Below, in pieces: positions 38,650 through 47,728 of a DNA stretch of 64,000 nt. Source of the stretch: Aquisphaera giovannonii. Its GTDB lineage: Bacteria > Planctomycetota > Planctomycetia > Isosphaerales > Isosphaeraceae. Below the pieces are notes generated by a model. The model was not told the DNA's origin, did not search any database, and saw only the letters and a list, made by a program, of their open reading frames with translations. The first letter of the stretch is position 1. Every line of letters begins with the position of its first letter. The position numbers were made by a program, and so were the translations under genes. The stretch spans positions 8,370,001 to 8,434,000 of the forward strand of contig NZ_CP042997.1 of NCBI RefSeq assembly GCF_008087625.1. The letters are read 5' to 3'.

Positions 38650-38766
38650 TCCGGACCGAGACCGACCCGCCCCCTTCCCGCGACCGACCCGACGAGACGA
38701 AGCCTCCGAAGCCGGCCCGACCTCTTTCCTGACCATCGAGCGACGCGTGTCGAGGAGTGACTGCCC

Positions 38767-39918
38767 ATGTCCACCGCGGTCGAAGCGAACGTCGAGGTGC
38801 TGCCCAACGAGCCGGAGGCGAACAAGCTCTTCCGGATGGTGATGAAGTACAAGGGCTCCGACCTCCACCTGAAGGTCGGCGTCGCCCCCTCGATGCGGCT
38901 GGCCGGCGTCCTGCGGCAGATGCAACTCCCCCAGCTCACGACGGCAGACATGGAGCGGCTGATGTACCCGCTGCTGTCGCCCCGGCAGCGGGGCATCCTC
39001 GACGAGGAAGGGGGCGTGGACTTCGCCCACATCATCTACGACGGCGAGAACGAGACCCGATTCCGCGTCAACCTCTTCAAGCAGCGCGGGCGGCTCAGCC
39101 TCGTCGCCCGGCGCGTGAACAACAAGATCCCCAGCTTCGAAGACCTCCACCTGCCCCAGGTCCTCGCCGACATCACCCAGTACGACCAGGGGATCATCAT
39201 CCTCGCGGGCGTCACGGGCTCGGGCAAGTCCACGACGATCGCCTCGATGCTCCAGTACATGAACGAGCGCGAGCGGCTGCACATCGTCACGGTCGAGGAC
39301 CCGATCGAATACACGTTCAAGGACGACAAGTCGATCATCAACCAGCGCGAGGTCGGGATCGACGTCATCGACTGGGACACCGCCCTGAAGCACGCCGTGC
39401 GGCAGGACCCCGACGTCATCCTCGTGGGCGAGATGCGGGACCGCGAGACCTTCAGCGCGGCGATGCACGCGGCCGAGACCGGCCACCTCGTGTTCGGGAC
39501 GATCCACGCCGGCTCGGCCCCGTCCACCATCGGCCGGCTCCTCGACCTCTTCCCCCGGGACATGCACTCCTCGCTGAGGCAGTCGCTGGCGTTCAACCTC
39601 AAGGCGATCATCGCCCAGAAGCTCCTGCCGACGACCAAGGAGCTCGCCGCCAAGGGGACGACCCGCGTGCCGACCAACGAGATCATGCGGATCAACCCGA
39701 CGGTGCGGAAGCTGATCCTCACCGAGGAGGATACGAAGCTCGGCGACGCCATCCGGATCGGCAAGGACGAGGGGATGATGGACTTCACCGAGAGCCTGCG
39801 GCAGCTCGTGGTCAACGAGAAGGTGGAGCGGGCCGTCGCGTTCGAGGTGGCGCCGAGCCCCGAGTCTTTGAAAATGGCGCTCAAGGGGATTACGATCGCT
39901 CAACCTGGTATCTTGTAA
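38767..39918 (+). CDS. pilT: PilT-type twitching/retraction ATPase
   Basis: 383 residues from ATG 38767, with GAGGAG 9 bases upstream. The N-terminal PAS-like region has the SDLHLKVG motif. The ATPase core has Walker A GVTGSGKST (148-156), Asp/His boxes, and ILVGEMRD as Walker B (E222). In type IV pili PilT powers pilus disassembly. It is followed by a PilB-like ATPase and a CvpA-like gene, but no pilin, PilC, PilM-Q genes are nearby. Confidence 0.92.
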   Translation: MSTAVEANVEVLPNEPEANKLFRMVMKYKGSDLHLKVGVAPSMRLAGVLRQMQLPQLTTADMERLMYPLLSPRQRGILDEEGGVDFAHIIYDGENETRFRVNLFKQRGRLSLVARRVNNKIPSFEDLHLPQVLADITQYDQGIIILAGVTGSGKSTTIASMLQYMNERERLHIVTVEDPIEYTFKDDKSIINQREVGIDVIDWDTALKHAVRQDPDVILVGEMRDRETFSAAMHAAETGHLVFGTIHAGSAPSTIGRLLDLFPRDMHSSLRQSLAFNLKAIIAQKLLPTTKELAAKGTTRVPTNEIMRINPTVRKLILTEEDTKLGDAIRIGKDEGMMDFTESLRQLVVNEKVERAVAFEVAPSPESLKMALKGITIAQPGIL

Positions 39919-40150
39919 GGGCCAATGCGTCCGCCGCCCCCGGGGCCCGGGGGCCGGCGGAGGGGCGGGCGAGCGGGTCGTCGCGAAGGCCCGCGGCGCG
40001 GCCGATGTCCGGCCGGTCCGCCGGAGTCCCCGCGATCGAGCCTCGCCCGGCCCGCGTCCCCGCTCCGGACCGCGACGAACCGCTAGAGAGAGGAATCTCC
40101 CCGCCTCGCCGCTCGGGCTCGAGGTCGTGCTCCCAAGAAAGGTCCGCTCC

Positions 40151-41911
40151 ATGATTCGCCCGTTCCTGGTGATCGCGACGGCACTGGCCGCATCCCTCGG
40201 CGCCGCCGGGGGGGCCTTCGCCGCCGACTTCGACTTCGTGCCGGCGCTGCTGGCCCAGTCGCCCACGGTCTTTCGAGGGACGTATTACGGCTCCTACCTG
40301 AACCTCTTCAAGTTCGTCCCCGTGGTGCTCATCTACCTGCTGTGGGCGTGGACCACGGACTGGGTGGAGCACGACACCAAGGAGCTGAACAACGTCAAGT
40401 TCGCCACGTGGAACAGCGTGGTGTTCTTCTCCGGGATCCTCGGCCTGGTGCTCATGTTCGCGATCCCGATCTATCCCCTGACCCTGCCGCTGCTGATCGT
40501 GTCGTGGCTGGCGCCGGTGCTGGCCTATTCGTACGTCCGTAACCAGACGGTCCCCGACGACCAGAAGGTGCTGACGCCCTACCACATCGGCGAGGTCGTC
40601 AACGGCCTGCTCCTGAAGCTGGGGATGAGGCCCCTGTTCAACAGGGACGTGTCGTCGGTGGACCGGGCCGGGCCGCCGATCACGTTCATCGGCAAATCGG
40701 CCGGGGCGGGCAAGGAGGATCCCGACCGCATCGCGAGGGCCGAGGAGTCGCGGTCGTTCATGGCCGCCAAGGAGCTCGTCTACGACGCGGCGCTGCGGCG
40801 GGCGACGGACATCCACCTGGAGCCGACCCCGGAGCAGCTCTCCGTCCGGTACCGGATCGACGGCATCCTCCACGCCGCCGAGCCGTTCGACCGGCCGACC
40901 GGAGACGCCGTGATCAACGTGTTCAAGGTCCTCTCGGCGATGGACATCTCCGAGAAGCGCAAGCCGCAGGACGGCTCGTTCGGCGCCAAGCTCCAGGGGA
41001 GGGACCTCGACTTCCGCGTGGCGACCTCCGGCTCCAAGGCCGGCGAGAAGCTCGTCATGCGAATCCTCGACAACTCCGGGTCGATCACCAAGCTCGAGGA
41101 CCTCGGCATGCGGCCGAAGCTCGTCGAGCAGGTCCGGGCCCTGGTGACCCAGCCGCACGGGATGTTCCTCTGCTGCGGGCCCACCGGCTCGGGCAAGTCG
41201 ACGACCCTGTATGCGTCGCTCCGCGAGATCGACCGCTACCAGCGGAACATCATCACGGTCGAGGACCCGATCGAGTATCACCTCGACAACATCACCCAGA
41301 TGGAGGTGAACACCAAGGCGGGCCAGACGTTCGCGGGGAGCCTGCGGTCGATCCTCCGCCAGGATCCCGACGTCATCATGATCGGCGAGATCCGCGACCA
41401 GGAGACCGCGACGATCGCCTGCCAGGCGGCGAACACCGGCCACATGGTCTTCTCCACCGTGCACTCGAACGACGCGGTGACCGCCCTGATCCGCATCCTG
41501 GACCTCGGCGTCGAGCCGTCCATGCTGTCCTCGGCGCTCACGGCCGTCCTCGGCCAGCGGCTCGTGAGGCTCCTCTGCGAGACCTGCAAGGAGCCGTACA
41601 AGCCCAAGCCCGAGTTCCTGAAGAAGGCGAACATCCCGGCCGACAAGATCGAGGTCTTCTACCGGCGGCCGGAGAATCCCGAGCAGGTCTGCCCCCAGTG
41701 CGGCGGCACCGGCTACTTCGGCCGGACCGGCATCTACGAGCTCCTCGTGATCACCGAGCCGATCCGCGAGATGCTCCGCGAGAACCCGTCCCTCCAGAAG
41801 ATCAAGGCGGAGGCCCGGAAGAACGGCATGATGCTCCTCCAGGACGACGGCCTCAGGCAGGTGATCCAGGGGCGGACGTCCATCGAAGAGCTGTTGCGCG
41901 TGGTCAAGTGA
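40151..41911 (+). CDS. PilB/GspE-like ATPase with an N-terminal membrane domain
   Basis: 586 residues from ATG 40151 (GTG at 40127 possible). The C-terminal 400 residues are a secretion/pilus assembly ATPase: SDLH-equivalent ATDIHLEPT, Walker A GPTGSGKST (343-351), VIMIGEIRD, and the tetra-cysteine zinc element CETCKEP ... CPQCGGTGYFGRTG. The N-terminal 180 residues are unlike GspE/PilB: a signal-like start (VIATALAASLGAAGGAFAAD), then three hydrophobic segments (FVPVVLIYLLWAWTT, VVFFSGILGLVLMFAIP, LPLLIVSWLAPVLAYS). The ATPase thus looks membrane-anchored. It follows pilT by about 230 bases. Confidence 0.9.
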   Translation: MIRPFLVIATALAASLGAAGGAFAADFDFVPALLAQSPTVFRGTYYGSYLNLFKFVPVVLIYLLWAWTTDWVEHDTKELNNVKFATWNSVVFFSGILGLVLMFAIPIYPLTLPLLIVSWLAPVLAYSYVRNQTVPDDQKVLTPYHIGEVVNGLLLKLGMRPLFNRDVSSVDRAGPPITFIGKSAGAGKEDPDRIARAEESRSFMAAKELVYDAALRRATDIHLEPTPEQLSVRYRIDGILHAAEPFDRPTGDAVINVFKVLSAMDISEKRKPQDGSFGAKLQGRDLDFRVATSGSKAGEKLVMRILDNSGSITKLEDLGMRPKLVEQVRALVTQPHGMFLCCGPTGSGKSTTLYASLREIDRYQRNIITVEDPIEYHLDNITQMEVNTKAGQTFAGSLRSILRQDPDVIMIGEIRDQETATIACQAANTGHMVFSTVHSNDAVTALIRILDLGVEPSMLSSALTAVLGQRLVRLLCETCKEPYKPKPEFLKKANIPADKIEVFYRRPENPEQVCPQCGGTGYFGRTGIYELLVITEPIREMLRENPSLQKIKAEARKNGMMLLQDDGLRQVIQGRTSIEELLRVVK

Positions 41912-41978
41912 CGCGGCCCGCCGCGGCCCCGCACCGGGGGCGGAAGGCCATCTCAGAGAGGGAAGCGAGCTCACCGGC

Positions 41979-42683
41979 ATGAAAATCGTCACCGACCTCG
42001 TCATCAGCTTCATGATCGTGCTGATGACCTATGTCGTCTCGAGCGAAGGACTCTGGGGCGCCGCCCTGATGTTCTTCAACGTCGTCTTCAGCGGCATGAT
42101 CGCGTTCAACCACTACGAGCCCCTCGCCAGGCTGATCGACAGCACGGGCATCGGCTGGGGCTTCTCGGACACGCTGGCCATGCTGTCCATCTTCTGCGTG
42201 TCCCTGCTGATCTTCCGGATGACCACGGAGACGATCGCGCCCGCCATGGTGCGCTTCCCCACCCCGGTCTACCACGCCGGCCGGCTCGTCTTCGCCCTCG
42301 GCACGTCGCTCGTCCTGACCTCGATCATCCTCCTGTCCTTCCACGCCGCCCCGGTGCACAAGCGCGTCTTCGGGGCGATGGACTGGAAATACAAGCCGCC
42401 GTTCGGGATGGGGCTGGACCACCACTGGCTGGGCTTCTTCCAGTACGCGACGAAGGAGGTCTTCCCCCGCTACGACGGCGGCGGGACGACCGTCTCCTCG
42501 GGCAATCGCGGCCAGCGCGTCAAGGTGCGTTACTTCGATCCCAAGGCCCGCTGGCTGCTCGACCATCAGGAGGCCCGCCCCTACGGCACCGAGTCGATCC
42601 TCGACGATTCCGGCGGGAGCGGCGGAGAGGCGGGCGGCGGCGGGTCCCCCGCCCCCCCGGCCCGCGGCGGGCCGCCGAGCTGA
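41979..42683 (+). CDS. CvpA-like membrane protein
   Basis: 234 residues with four hydrophobic segments in the first 120 residues (LVISFMIVLMTYVVSS; AALMFFNVVFSGMIAF; LAMLSIFCVSLLIFRM; ALGTSLVLTSIILLSF), a layout resembling the CvpA family. The soluble tail is Gly/Pro-rich and without motif. It starts 67 bases after the PilB-like gene and is probably in the same transcript. Assignment to CvpA is by layout only. Confidence 0.65.
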   Translation: MKIVTDLVISFMIVLMTYVVSSEGLWGAALMFFNVVFSGMIAFNHYEPLARLIDSTGIGWGFSDTLAMLSIFCVSLLIFRMTTETIAPAMVRFPTPVYHAGRLVFALGTSLVLTSIILLSFHAAPVHKRVFGAMDWKYKPPFGMGLDHHWLGFFQYATKEVFPRYDGGGTTVSSGNRGQRVKVRYFDPKARWLLDHQEARPYGTESILDDSGGSGGEAGGGGSPAPPARGGPPS

Positions 42684-42705
42684 GCGGCCCCCGTCGCCGG
42701 GGCGA

Positions 42706-43278
42706 TCAACGGGGCGGCTGCGGCTTCTCGGCCGCACCCGCCTCGGGCTTCTCCGCCTTCACCAGCGACCGCGTCTCCAGCAATTCGAGCTGTGTGGAGA
42801 CCGTCGTGCCCGTGGTCTGCTCCTTGACCCGGTAGAGGGCCACCTGGCCGGTGCTGGTCTCGAAGACGTACAGGGGCGCCCAGCCGGAGGTGTACGTCCC
42901 CAGCGAGCCCGTCGTCATGAGGAAATGCGGCTTCGGGCCGGTGTCCAGGTCGAGCTTGAAATCGCTCACGAGGTCCCGCTCGGCGAAGGCGCCGAAGTAT
43001 TTCGACGTGGCCCCCGTCTGGTGGAGCGCGGGGACCGTGGCGACCAGCCGGCCGGACCGGTAGTCCAGCAGGTAGAGGGCCTCCGTCGGGACCTGGATCT
43101 TGTTCGTCTCGTCGTAGCGGACCAGGATCGGCCCCGTCGCCACGATCGACTCGCCCGAGCGGTCCCCGCCGCCGGCATGCAGCGAGGCCGGGCGGAGGCT
43201 GGACATCCCCCAGCCCATCAGCAGGCCGACGAGCAGGACGGCGAGATTCGGGAGGCGTCGGCGCGAGCGAGACAACAT
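42706..43278 (-). CDS. Exported protein of unknown function
   Basis: 190 residues from ATG 43278 with GGAG 7 bases upstream. A basic N-terminus and hydrophobic segment (LAVLLVGLLMGWGMSSL) form a signal or anchor. The rest is beta-rich (ALYLLDYRSGRLVATVPAL; LYVFETSTGQVALYRVKEQ) and could be a small propeller-like or lipoprotein-type fold. Not recognised. It converges with the CvpA-like gene. Confidence 0.75.
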   Translation of the reverse strand: MLSRSRRRLPNLAVLLVGLLMGWGMSSLRPASLHAGGGDRSGESIVATGPILVRYDETNKIQVPTEALYLLDYRSGRLVATVPALHQTGATSKYFGAFAERDLVSDFKLDLDTGPKPHFLMTTGSLGTYTSGWAPLYVFETSTGQVALYRVKEQTTGTTVSTQLELLETRSLVKAEKPEAGAAEKPQPPR

Positions 43279-43431
43279 CCGCCAGCTCCTTTCGGCAGCC
43301 TATAAGGGTGGGACCATCGTGGTCGACCGGCGATCGAGGCCGGCATTGTGCGACGGACCCCCGGGCCCGTCCAGCCCATTCCCCGCCTCGCCGGCCGGGC
43401 CGAGGGGCCCCGCGGCGACCACGGCAAATAG

Positions 43432-43459
43432 ACCCGACGGTGCGCTCGTCGGGTAGAAT
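43432..43459 (+). promoter_or_regulatory. 8-bp inverted repeat abutting a TAGAAT -10 before the DUF1570 gene
   Basis: ACCCGACG (43432-43439) and CGTCGGGT (43447-43454) are perfect inverted repeats with a 7-base loop. The right arm shares its last base with TAGAAT (43454-43459), 46 bases before the ATG at 43506. The position fits an operator; a hairpin is the alternative. Confidence 0.45.
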
Positions 43460-43505
43460 GTCCGGGGGGACGGGGCCGGACCCGGGATCGTGGAGGAGTT
43501 GTCCA

Positions 43506-45065
43506 ATGACGATGAGCGCGTGGCTCCTGGCCGTCTGCCTGTCCTCGCAGGTCCCTCCGCCTCCGCGACCCGACGCCGCCGAGGACGCGGCCGCCGCCCT
43601 CCAGTCCTCGGCCAGGTCGGCGCTCGAACGCGAGAGGCAGGAATTGCGGGCCCTGGAGTCGCGCGTCGCGTCCGGCGCCGGCAAGGATGAGCGCGCCGCC
43701 GAAGTCGTGCGCCGGCTGCTCGACACGGCCCGCCCGGAGGGGGGGGCGAGCCGGTTCACGATCCTCCCCCAGGTCGTCCCGTCCCAGTCGCCGAAGGGCC
43801 TCGCCAGCATTGACGGCGGCCGGGAGCCCTGGAAATCGGACCTCGAGAAGGCCCGCTCGCGGGCGGCGGCCGCCCTCTTCGAGCTCGCGAAGAAGGCCGC
43901 GACCGGCACGCCGCCGCGCTATGCGATGGCGGCCGCCTGGCTGCGGGAGGTCCTCGATCGCCAGCCCGACCATCGCGAGGCCCGAAGGCTGCTGGGGTAC
44001 GTGCCCCACGAGGGGGGCTGGGCCCGGCCGTTCGCCATCCGCCAGCTCAAGGACGGGAAGGTGGACCACCCGGTCTTCGGCTGGGTCCCGCGCGATTGGG
44101 TCGCCCACCTGGACGCCGGCGAGCTGCCCGCCCCCTCCCCCAGGGGCTCCAGGAAGGTCCGCTGGCTACCGGCGGCCGAGGCCGATGCGATGCGGTCCGA
44201 GTGGGAGAATCGCTGGCAGATCACGACCGAGCACTTCGACATCCAGTCCGACGTGCCGCTCGGCGAATCGATCGAGTTCGCGCGCCGGCTGGAGGCGTTC
44301 TACGACGTCTTCTTCACGCTGATGGCCGACGCCGTGGGGGACAACCTGCCGCTCGCCAGGCGGTTCCGCTCGCCGGCCCTCTCGGGGGAGTCGAGCTACC
44401 GACCGCACACCGTCTATTACTTCGCGAATCGGCGGGAGTACGTGGAGCACCTCCGCGTGCTGACCGGGCCGGAGATCGAGCAGAGCATCGGCTACTACAA
44501 CCCGCCGAGGCCCGGCAAGGGGAACCGGGGCGCCTCGTACTTCTTCCGCGATCCGGACGGGCGGATCCCGGTCACGGCCACGCTCTACCACGAATCCTCG
44601 CACCAGCTCCTGTTCGAGACGGCCGGGGCGAACGCGTGCCTGAAGAACGCCGGGAACTACTGGTTCTGCGAGGGCCTCGGCACGTACTTCGAGACCGTCA
44701 AGCCCCGGCCGGACGGCTCCGTCGAGGTCGGGGGGCTCATCGGCGAGCGGCTCCGGGAGGCCAGGAAGCTGATGCTCGCCGGCGGCTTCGAGCCGCTGGA
44801 CCGGTTCGTCGGCATGGGGGAACGAGAGTTCAACCGGCCGGACCGGATTCGGGAGAATTACCAGCAGGCCCAGGCCCTGGCGGTCTTCCTGATGCAGGCC
44901 AAGGACCTGGCCTACCGGGAGCCCTTCCTGGACTATGTCCGGGACGCCTATCGCGGCCGGATCAGGCAGAACACGGGGCGATCGCTCGAGGACCGGCTCG
45001 GCGTGCCGCTCCGCCAAATCGACGCCGCGTACCGGGCCTACCTCGAGGATGCCCCGGCCCGTTGA
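43506..45065 (+). CDS. DUF1570-type secreted metallopeptidase-like protein
   Basis: 519 residues from ATG 43506, with GGAGG 9 bases upstream. Short hydrophobic N-terminus (MSAWLLAVCLSSQV) suggests export. The C-terminal half matches DUF1570, a family common in planctomycetes. It has an HExxH motif, H362-E363-SS-H366 in TLYHESSHQLLFE, and a downstream acidic helix (YWFCEGLGTYFE), the layout of gluzincin zinc peptidases. Substrate unknown. Confidence 0.87.
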   Translation: MTMSAWLLAVCLSSQVPPPPRPDAAEDAAAALQSSARSALERERQELRALESRVASGAGKDERAAEVVRRLLDTARPEGGASRFTILPQVVPSQSPKGLASIDGGREPWKSDLEKARSRAAAALFELAKKAATGTPPRYAMAAAWLREVLDRQPDHREARRLLGYVPHEGGWARPFAIRQLKDGKVDHPVFGWVPRDWVAHLDAGELPAPSPRGSRKVRWLPAAEADAMRSEWENRWQITTEHFDIQSDVPLGESIEFARRLEAFYDVFFTLMADAVGDNLPLARRFRSPALSGESSYRPHTVYYFANRREYVEHLRVLTGPEIEQSIGYYNPPRPGKGNRGASYFFRDPDGRIPVTATLYHESSHQLLFETAGANACLKNAGNYWFCEGLGTYFETVKPRPDGSVEVGGLIGERLREARKLMLAGGFEPLDRFVGMGEREFNRPDRIRENYQQAQALAVFLMQAKDLAYREPFLDYVRDAYRGRIRQNTGRSLEDRLGVPLRQIDAAYRAYLEDAPAR

Positions 45066-45129
45066 GTCGGATGGGGAGCGGGAAGGCCGCCGATGCGGGG
45101 GGAGGCGGCCCCGACCCGTTCGACTCGGT

Positions 45130-45372
45130 TCACTCGCCCACGTAGGGGAGCAGGCCCATGAAGCGGGCCCGCTTGACCGCCGAGCTGCTGGCCCGCTGGA
45201 AGGCGGCGCAGTTCCCGCTCCGCTTGCGGGAGAACATCTTGCTCTGGCTGGTGCAGAGCTTCTTGAGCAGGCCGATGTCCTTATAATCGACGTAGGCCGG
45301 GCGGGGGCAGCCTTCCGGGGTGCAGAATCGGCACCGATTCTTGCGGTTGCGTCCGAACTTTTTCCGCGGCAT
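45130..45372 (-). CDS. rpsR: Small ribosomal subunit protein bS18
   Basis: 80 residues from ATG 45372 (MPRKKFGRN). Contains the bS18 core YVDYKDIGLLKKLCTSQSKM and the C-terminal AVKRARFMGLLPYV. The N-terminal part carries CRFC and a further Cys in TPEGCPRP plus NCAAFQ, consistent with a zinc-binding (C+) form. It is alone, not beside rpsF, ssb or rplI. A good promoter lies upstream (45481-45509). Confidence 0.96.
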   Translation of the reverse strand: MPRKKFGRNRKNRCRFCTPEGCPRPAYVDYKDIGLLKKLCTSQSKMFSRKRSGNCAAFQRASSSAVKRARFMGLLPYVGE

Positions 45373-45861
45373 AAACCTTGAGTCCTTGAATCCTTCGGGC
45401 CATTCTGTCGGCGACGGCGCGGCCCCATTGACCGCCTCCACAGCCGGAGCGAGGGGCCGCGGGCCGACGGGGAAACCATCATTCTATTTGGACGGAAAGA
45501 AGTTGGCAAGCTGGCGATCCGCCGGCGCGGCGGGTTCGAGGGGGTCCTCGTCCCGGACGCCGGGGATCGCGCGGCCCAAGGATGGCCGCCCCGCCGGGAC
45601 CACGCGGCCGCCCTTGTGGCGGATGGGCTCCGCTTCCGGTTATGCTGGAGCGGCTCGCGGAGGGACGGTTCGCGCGTCGGGCCGAGCCGGCCCCGGCCGG
45701 CGAGGGCGACGACCTCGGCTCGCCCGGCCGTCGGGAGGGCCGCCCCCGGCGAGGGCGATCTCGACCGCGCGACCCGGGCCGTCCCGGCGACGGCCCGCGG
45801 CGAGGGGCGAGCGGGCCGGCGGTTCGGACTGGCTTCACGACGAGCGACCCGGGGGCACGCG
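45373..45861. other. 489-bp divergent intergenic region (rpsR / receiver gene)
   Basis: Contains the rpsR promoter. The right half (45520-45860) is very GC-rich and open in several frames; an in-frame extension of the receiver gene to 45616 is composed of Arg/Gly/Pro runs and looks non-coding. Confidence 0.5.
45481..45509 (-). promoter_or_regulatory. Sigma70-type promoter for rpsR
   Basis: On the minus strand TTGCCA (45504-45509), 17-bp spacer, TAGAAT (45481-45486); each matches 5 of 6 consensus positions. It gives a leader of about 100 bases. Confidence 0.65.
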
Positions 45862-46278
45862 GTGGAAGCGACCATCGTCCTGGCCGAGGATGAGCCCCAA
45901 CTCCGGGGCCTCTACGTGGAGTGGCTCCGCCGGTCGGGGTTCCGCGTCCACGAGGCGGCCGACGGCGGCGAGGCCCTGGCCCAGGTCCGCGCGGTCCGCC
46001 CGGACCTGCTGATCCTGGACCTCTGGATGCCGGTCCTCAACGGGCTCGAAGTCGTCGAGCACCTCGCCCGCTCGTCGGAGGCGGTCGGATTGAGGATCGT
46101 GATCCTGTCCCACCAGGACGACGCGGAGACCCGCCTGGAGGGCTTCTCGCTGGGCATCGCGGATTACTGGACCAAGGACCTCTCCCTCGCCGAGCTCCTG
46201 GCCCGCATCGCCATGGTCCTGGGCTCGCCCCCGTCGGGTCCGGGGGCATCGGAGGCCGAGGCCGAGGTGGACGGCTGA
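45862..46278 (+). CDS. Single-domain response regulator
   Basis: 138 residues from GTG 45862, chosen because receiver homology begins two residues later (TIVLAEDEPQLRG). Acidic pair E9-D10, phospho-acceptor in LLILDLWMPVLNG, S in VILSHQDD and K in YWTKDLS are present. No output domain. The last bases run directly into folC (5 bases between). No kinase is adjacent, so its partner is elsewhere; the link to folate metabolism may be only co-transcription. Confidence 0.85.
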   Translation: MEATIVLAEDEPQLRGLYVEWLRRSGFRVHEAADGGEALAQVRAVRPDLLILDLWMPVLNGLEVVEHLARSSEAVGLRIVILSHQDDAETRLEGFSLGIADYWTKDLSLAELLARIAMVLGSPPSGPGASEAEAEVDG

Positions 46279-46283
46279 CCCCC

Positions 46284-47678
46284 ATGCTCGACGCCTACCA
46301 GGATCGGCTCGATTACCTCTATGGCCGCCTCAACTACGAGACCGCGGGGATGCCCGGGCTCCCGTCCGAGCTCCGCATCGGCCGGATGCGACGGCTGCTC
46401 CGGGTGCTCGGCGACCCCCACTCCGGCCTCCGCATCGTCCACGTGGCCGGGACGAAGGGGAAGGGATCCACGGCCGCCATGCTGGCCTCGGCGCTCTCCG
46501 CGGGGGGCCGCCGCACGGCCTTGTATTGCTCCCCCCACCTGCACCGGCTCGAGGAGCGGTATCAGATCGACGGGCGGCCGATCACCGCGGCCGAGCTGTG
46601 CGGCCTCGTCGACGAGGTCCGCGCGGCCGTCGAGCGGCTCGAGGCGGAGGATCCGCTCCTCCGCAGCGCCGGGGCGACCTTCTTCGAGATCACGACGGCG
46701 ATGGGCCTCCTCCACTTCGCCCGGGCGGGGACGGACGTGGTCGTCCTCGAGGTCGGGATGGGCGGGCGGCTCGACTCGACGAACGTGGTCCGCCCGGTCC
46801 TCTCGGTGATCACGAGCATCGCCTTCGACCACACCCGGCAGCTCGGCAACACGCTCGGGGCGATCGCGACGGAGAAGGCCGGCATCCTCAAGAGGTCGCG
46901 GCCCGCCGTCAGCGGGGTGCTCCCGGACGAGCCCCGGGAGGCGATCCGCCGCGTCGCCGCGGCCCGCCGCTGCCCGCTCCGCGAGCTGGGCGTCGACTTC
47001 ACCTTCCACGCGGACCCTCCCCGGGGCCCCCTCGTCCGCCCGACGCCCGGCTCGGTCTCCGTGCGGACCTGGCGGACCGATTGGGGGGCGATGGACCTCC
47101 CCCTGCTGGGCCTCCACCAGGCGCACAACGCCGCCGTGGCGATGGCGGCGCTGGACGTCCTCGCGGAGCGGGAGCCCGGCCTGTCGATCGGGCCGGCGGA
47201 CGTGTCCCGGGGATTCGCCTCGCTCCGATGGCCGGCCCGCGTGGAGGTGCTCGGCGAGGCGCCCTGGCTCGTCGTGGATGGGGCGCACAACGTCGCCTCG
47301 GCGGAGGCGCTGGCGCGGACGCTGGCGGAGAACTTCCCCGACGTCCCCCGCGCGCTCGTCTTCGGCACGACGCGCGACAAGGACCTGCGGGGGCAGCTCC
47401 GGGCGCTGCTCCCCCTGTTCCCGTCGGTGGTCGCGACGCGATACCGTGAGAACCCGAGGGCGGTCCCGCCGGAGGACGTCGCCGAGGCGGTCTTCGAGCT
47501 CTCGGGGCGCGCCGCCGAGGTCGTCGACGATCCCCCCGAGGCGATCGAGCGGGCCCGAGGTCGGGCCGGCGTCGGGGGCCTCGTCTGCATCACGGGGTCG
47601 CTCTTCCTGGCCGCGGAGGCCCGCGCGGCGATCCTGGGTCTCGAGGGCATCCAACCCCGCGCCCCGTCGCCCCGGTGA
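46284..47678 (+). CDS. folC: Folylpolyglutamate/dihydrofolate synthase
   Basis: 464 residues from ATG 46284. It adds glutamate to dihydropteroate/folates in the cytoplasm, ATP-dependent. P-loop GTKGKGST (56-63), the Mur-ligase-like block VVLEVGMGGRLDSTN, and IAFDHTRQLGNTLGAIATEKAGI are present, followed by WLVVDGAHN in the C-terminal domain. Length is slightly above typical (about 420-440). The next gene starts 50 bases downstream. Confidence 0.95.
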   Translation: MLDAYQDRLDYLYGRLNYETAGMPGLPSELRIGRMRRLLRVLGDPHSGLRIVHVAGTKGKGSTAAMLASALSAGGRRTALYCSPHLHRLEERYQIDGRPITAAELCGLVDEVRAAVERLEAEDPLLRSAGATFFEITTAMGLLHFARAGTDVVVLEVGMGGRLDSTNVVRPVLSVITSIAFDHTRQLGNTLGAIATEKAGILKRSRPAVSGVLPDEPREAIRRVAAARRCPLRELGVDFTFHADPPRGPLVRPTPGSVSVRTWRTDWGAMDLPLLGLHQAHNAAVAMAALDVLAEREPGLSIGPADVSRGFASLRWPARVEVLGEAPWLVVDGAHNVASAEALARTLAENFPDVPRALVFGTTRDKDLRGQLRALLPLFPSVVATRYRENPRAVPPEDVAEAVFELSGRAAEVVDDPPEAIERARGRAGVGGLVCITGSLFLAAEARAAILGLEGIQPRAPSPR

Positions 47679-47728
47679 GCGGGCCCGGCGACGGCGCGGG
47701 GGGACGTCCGAAGCGTGGAGGATCGACG

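Noticed and set aside
45616-45861. N-terminal extension of the receiver protein
   Set aside because: Receiver homology starts at the GTG at 45862; the extension is Arg/Gly/Pro-rich with no domain.
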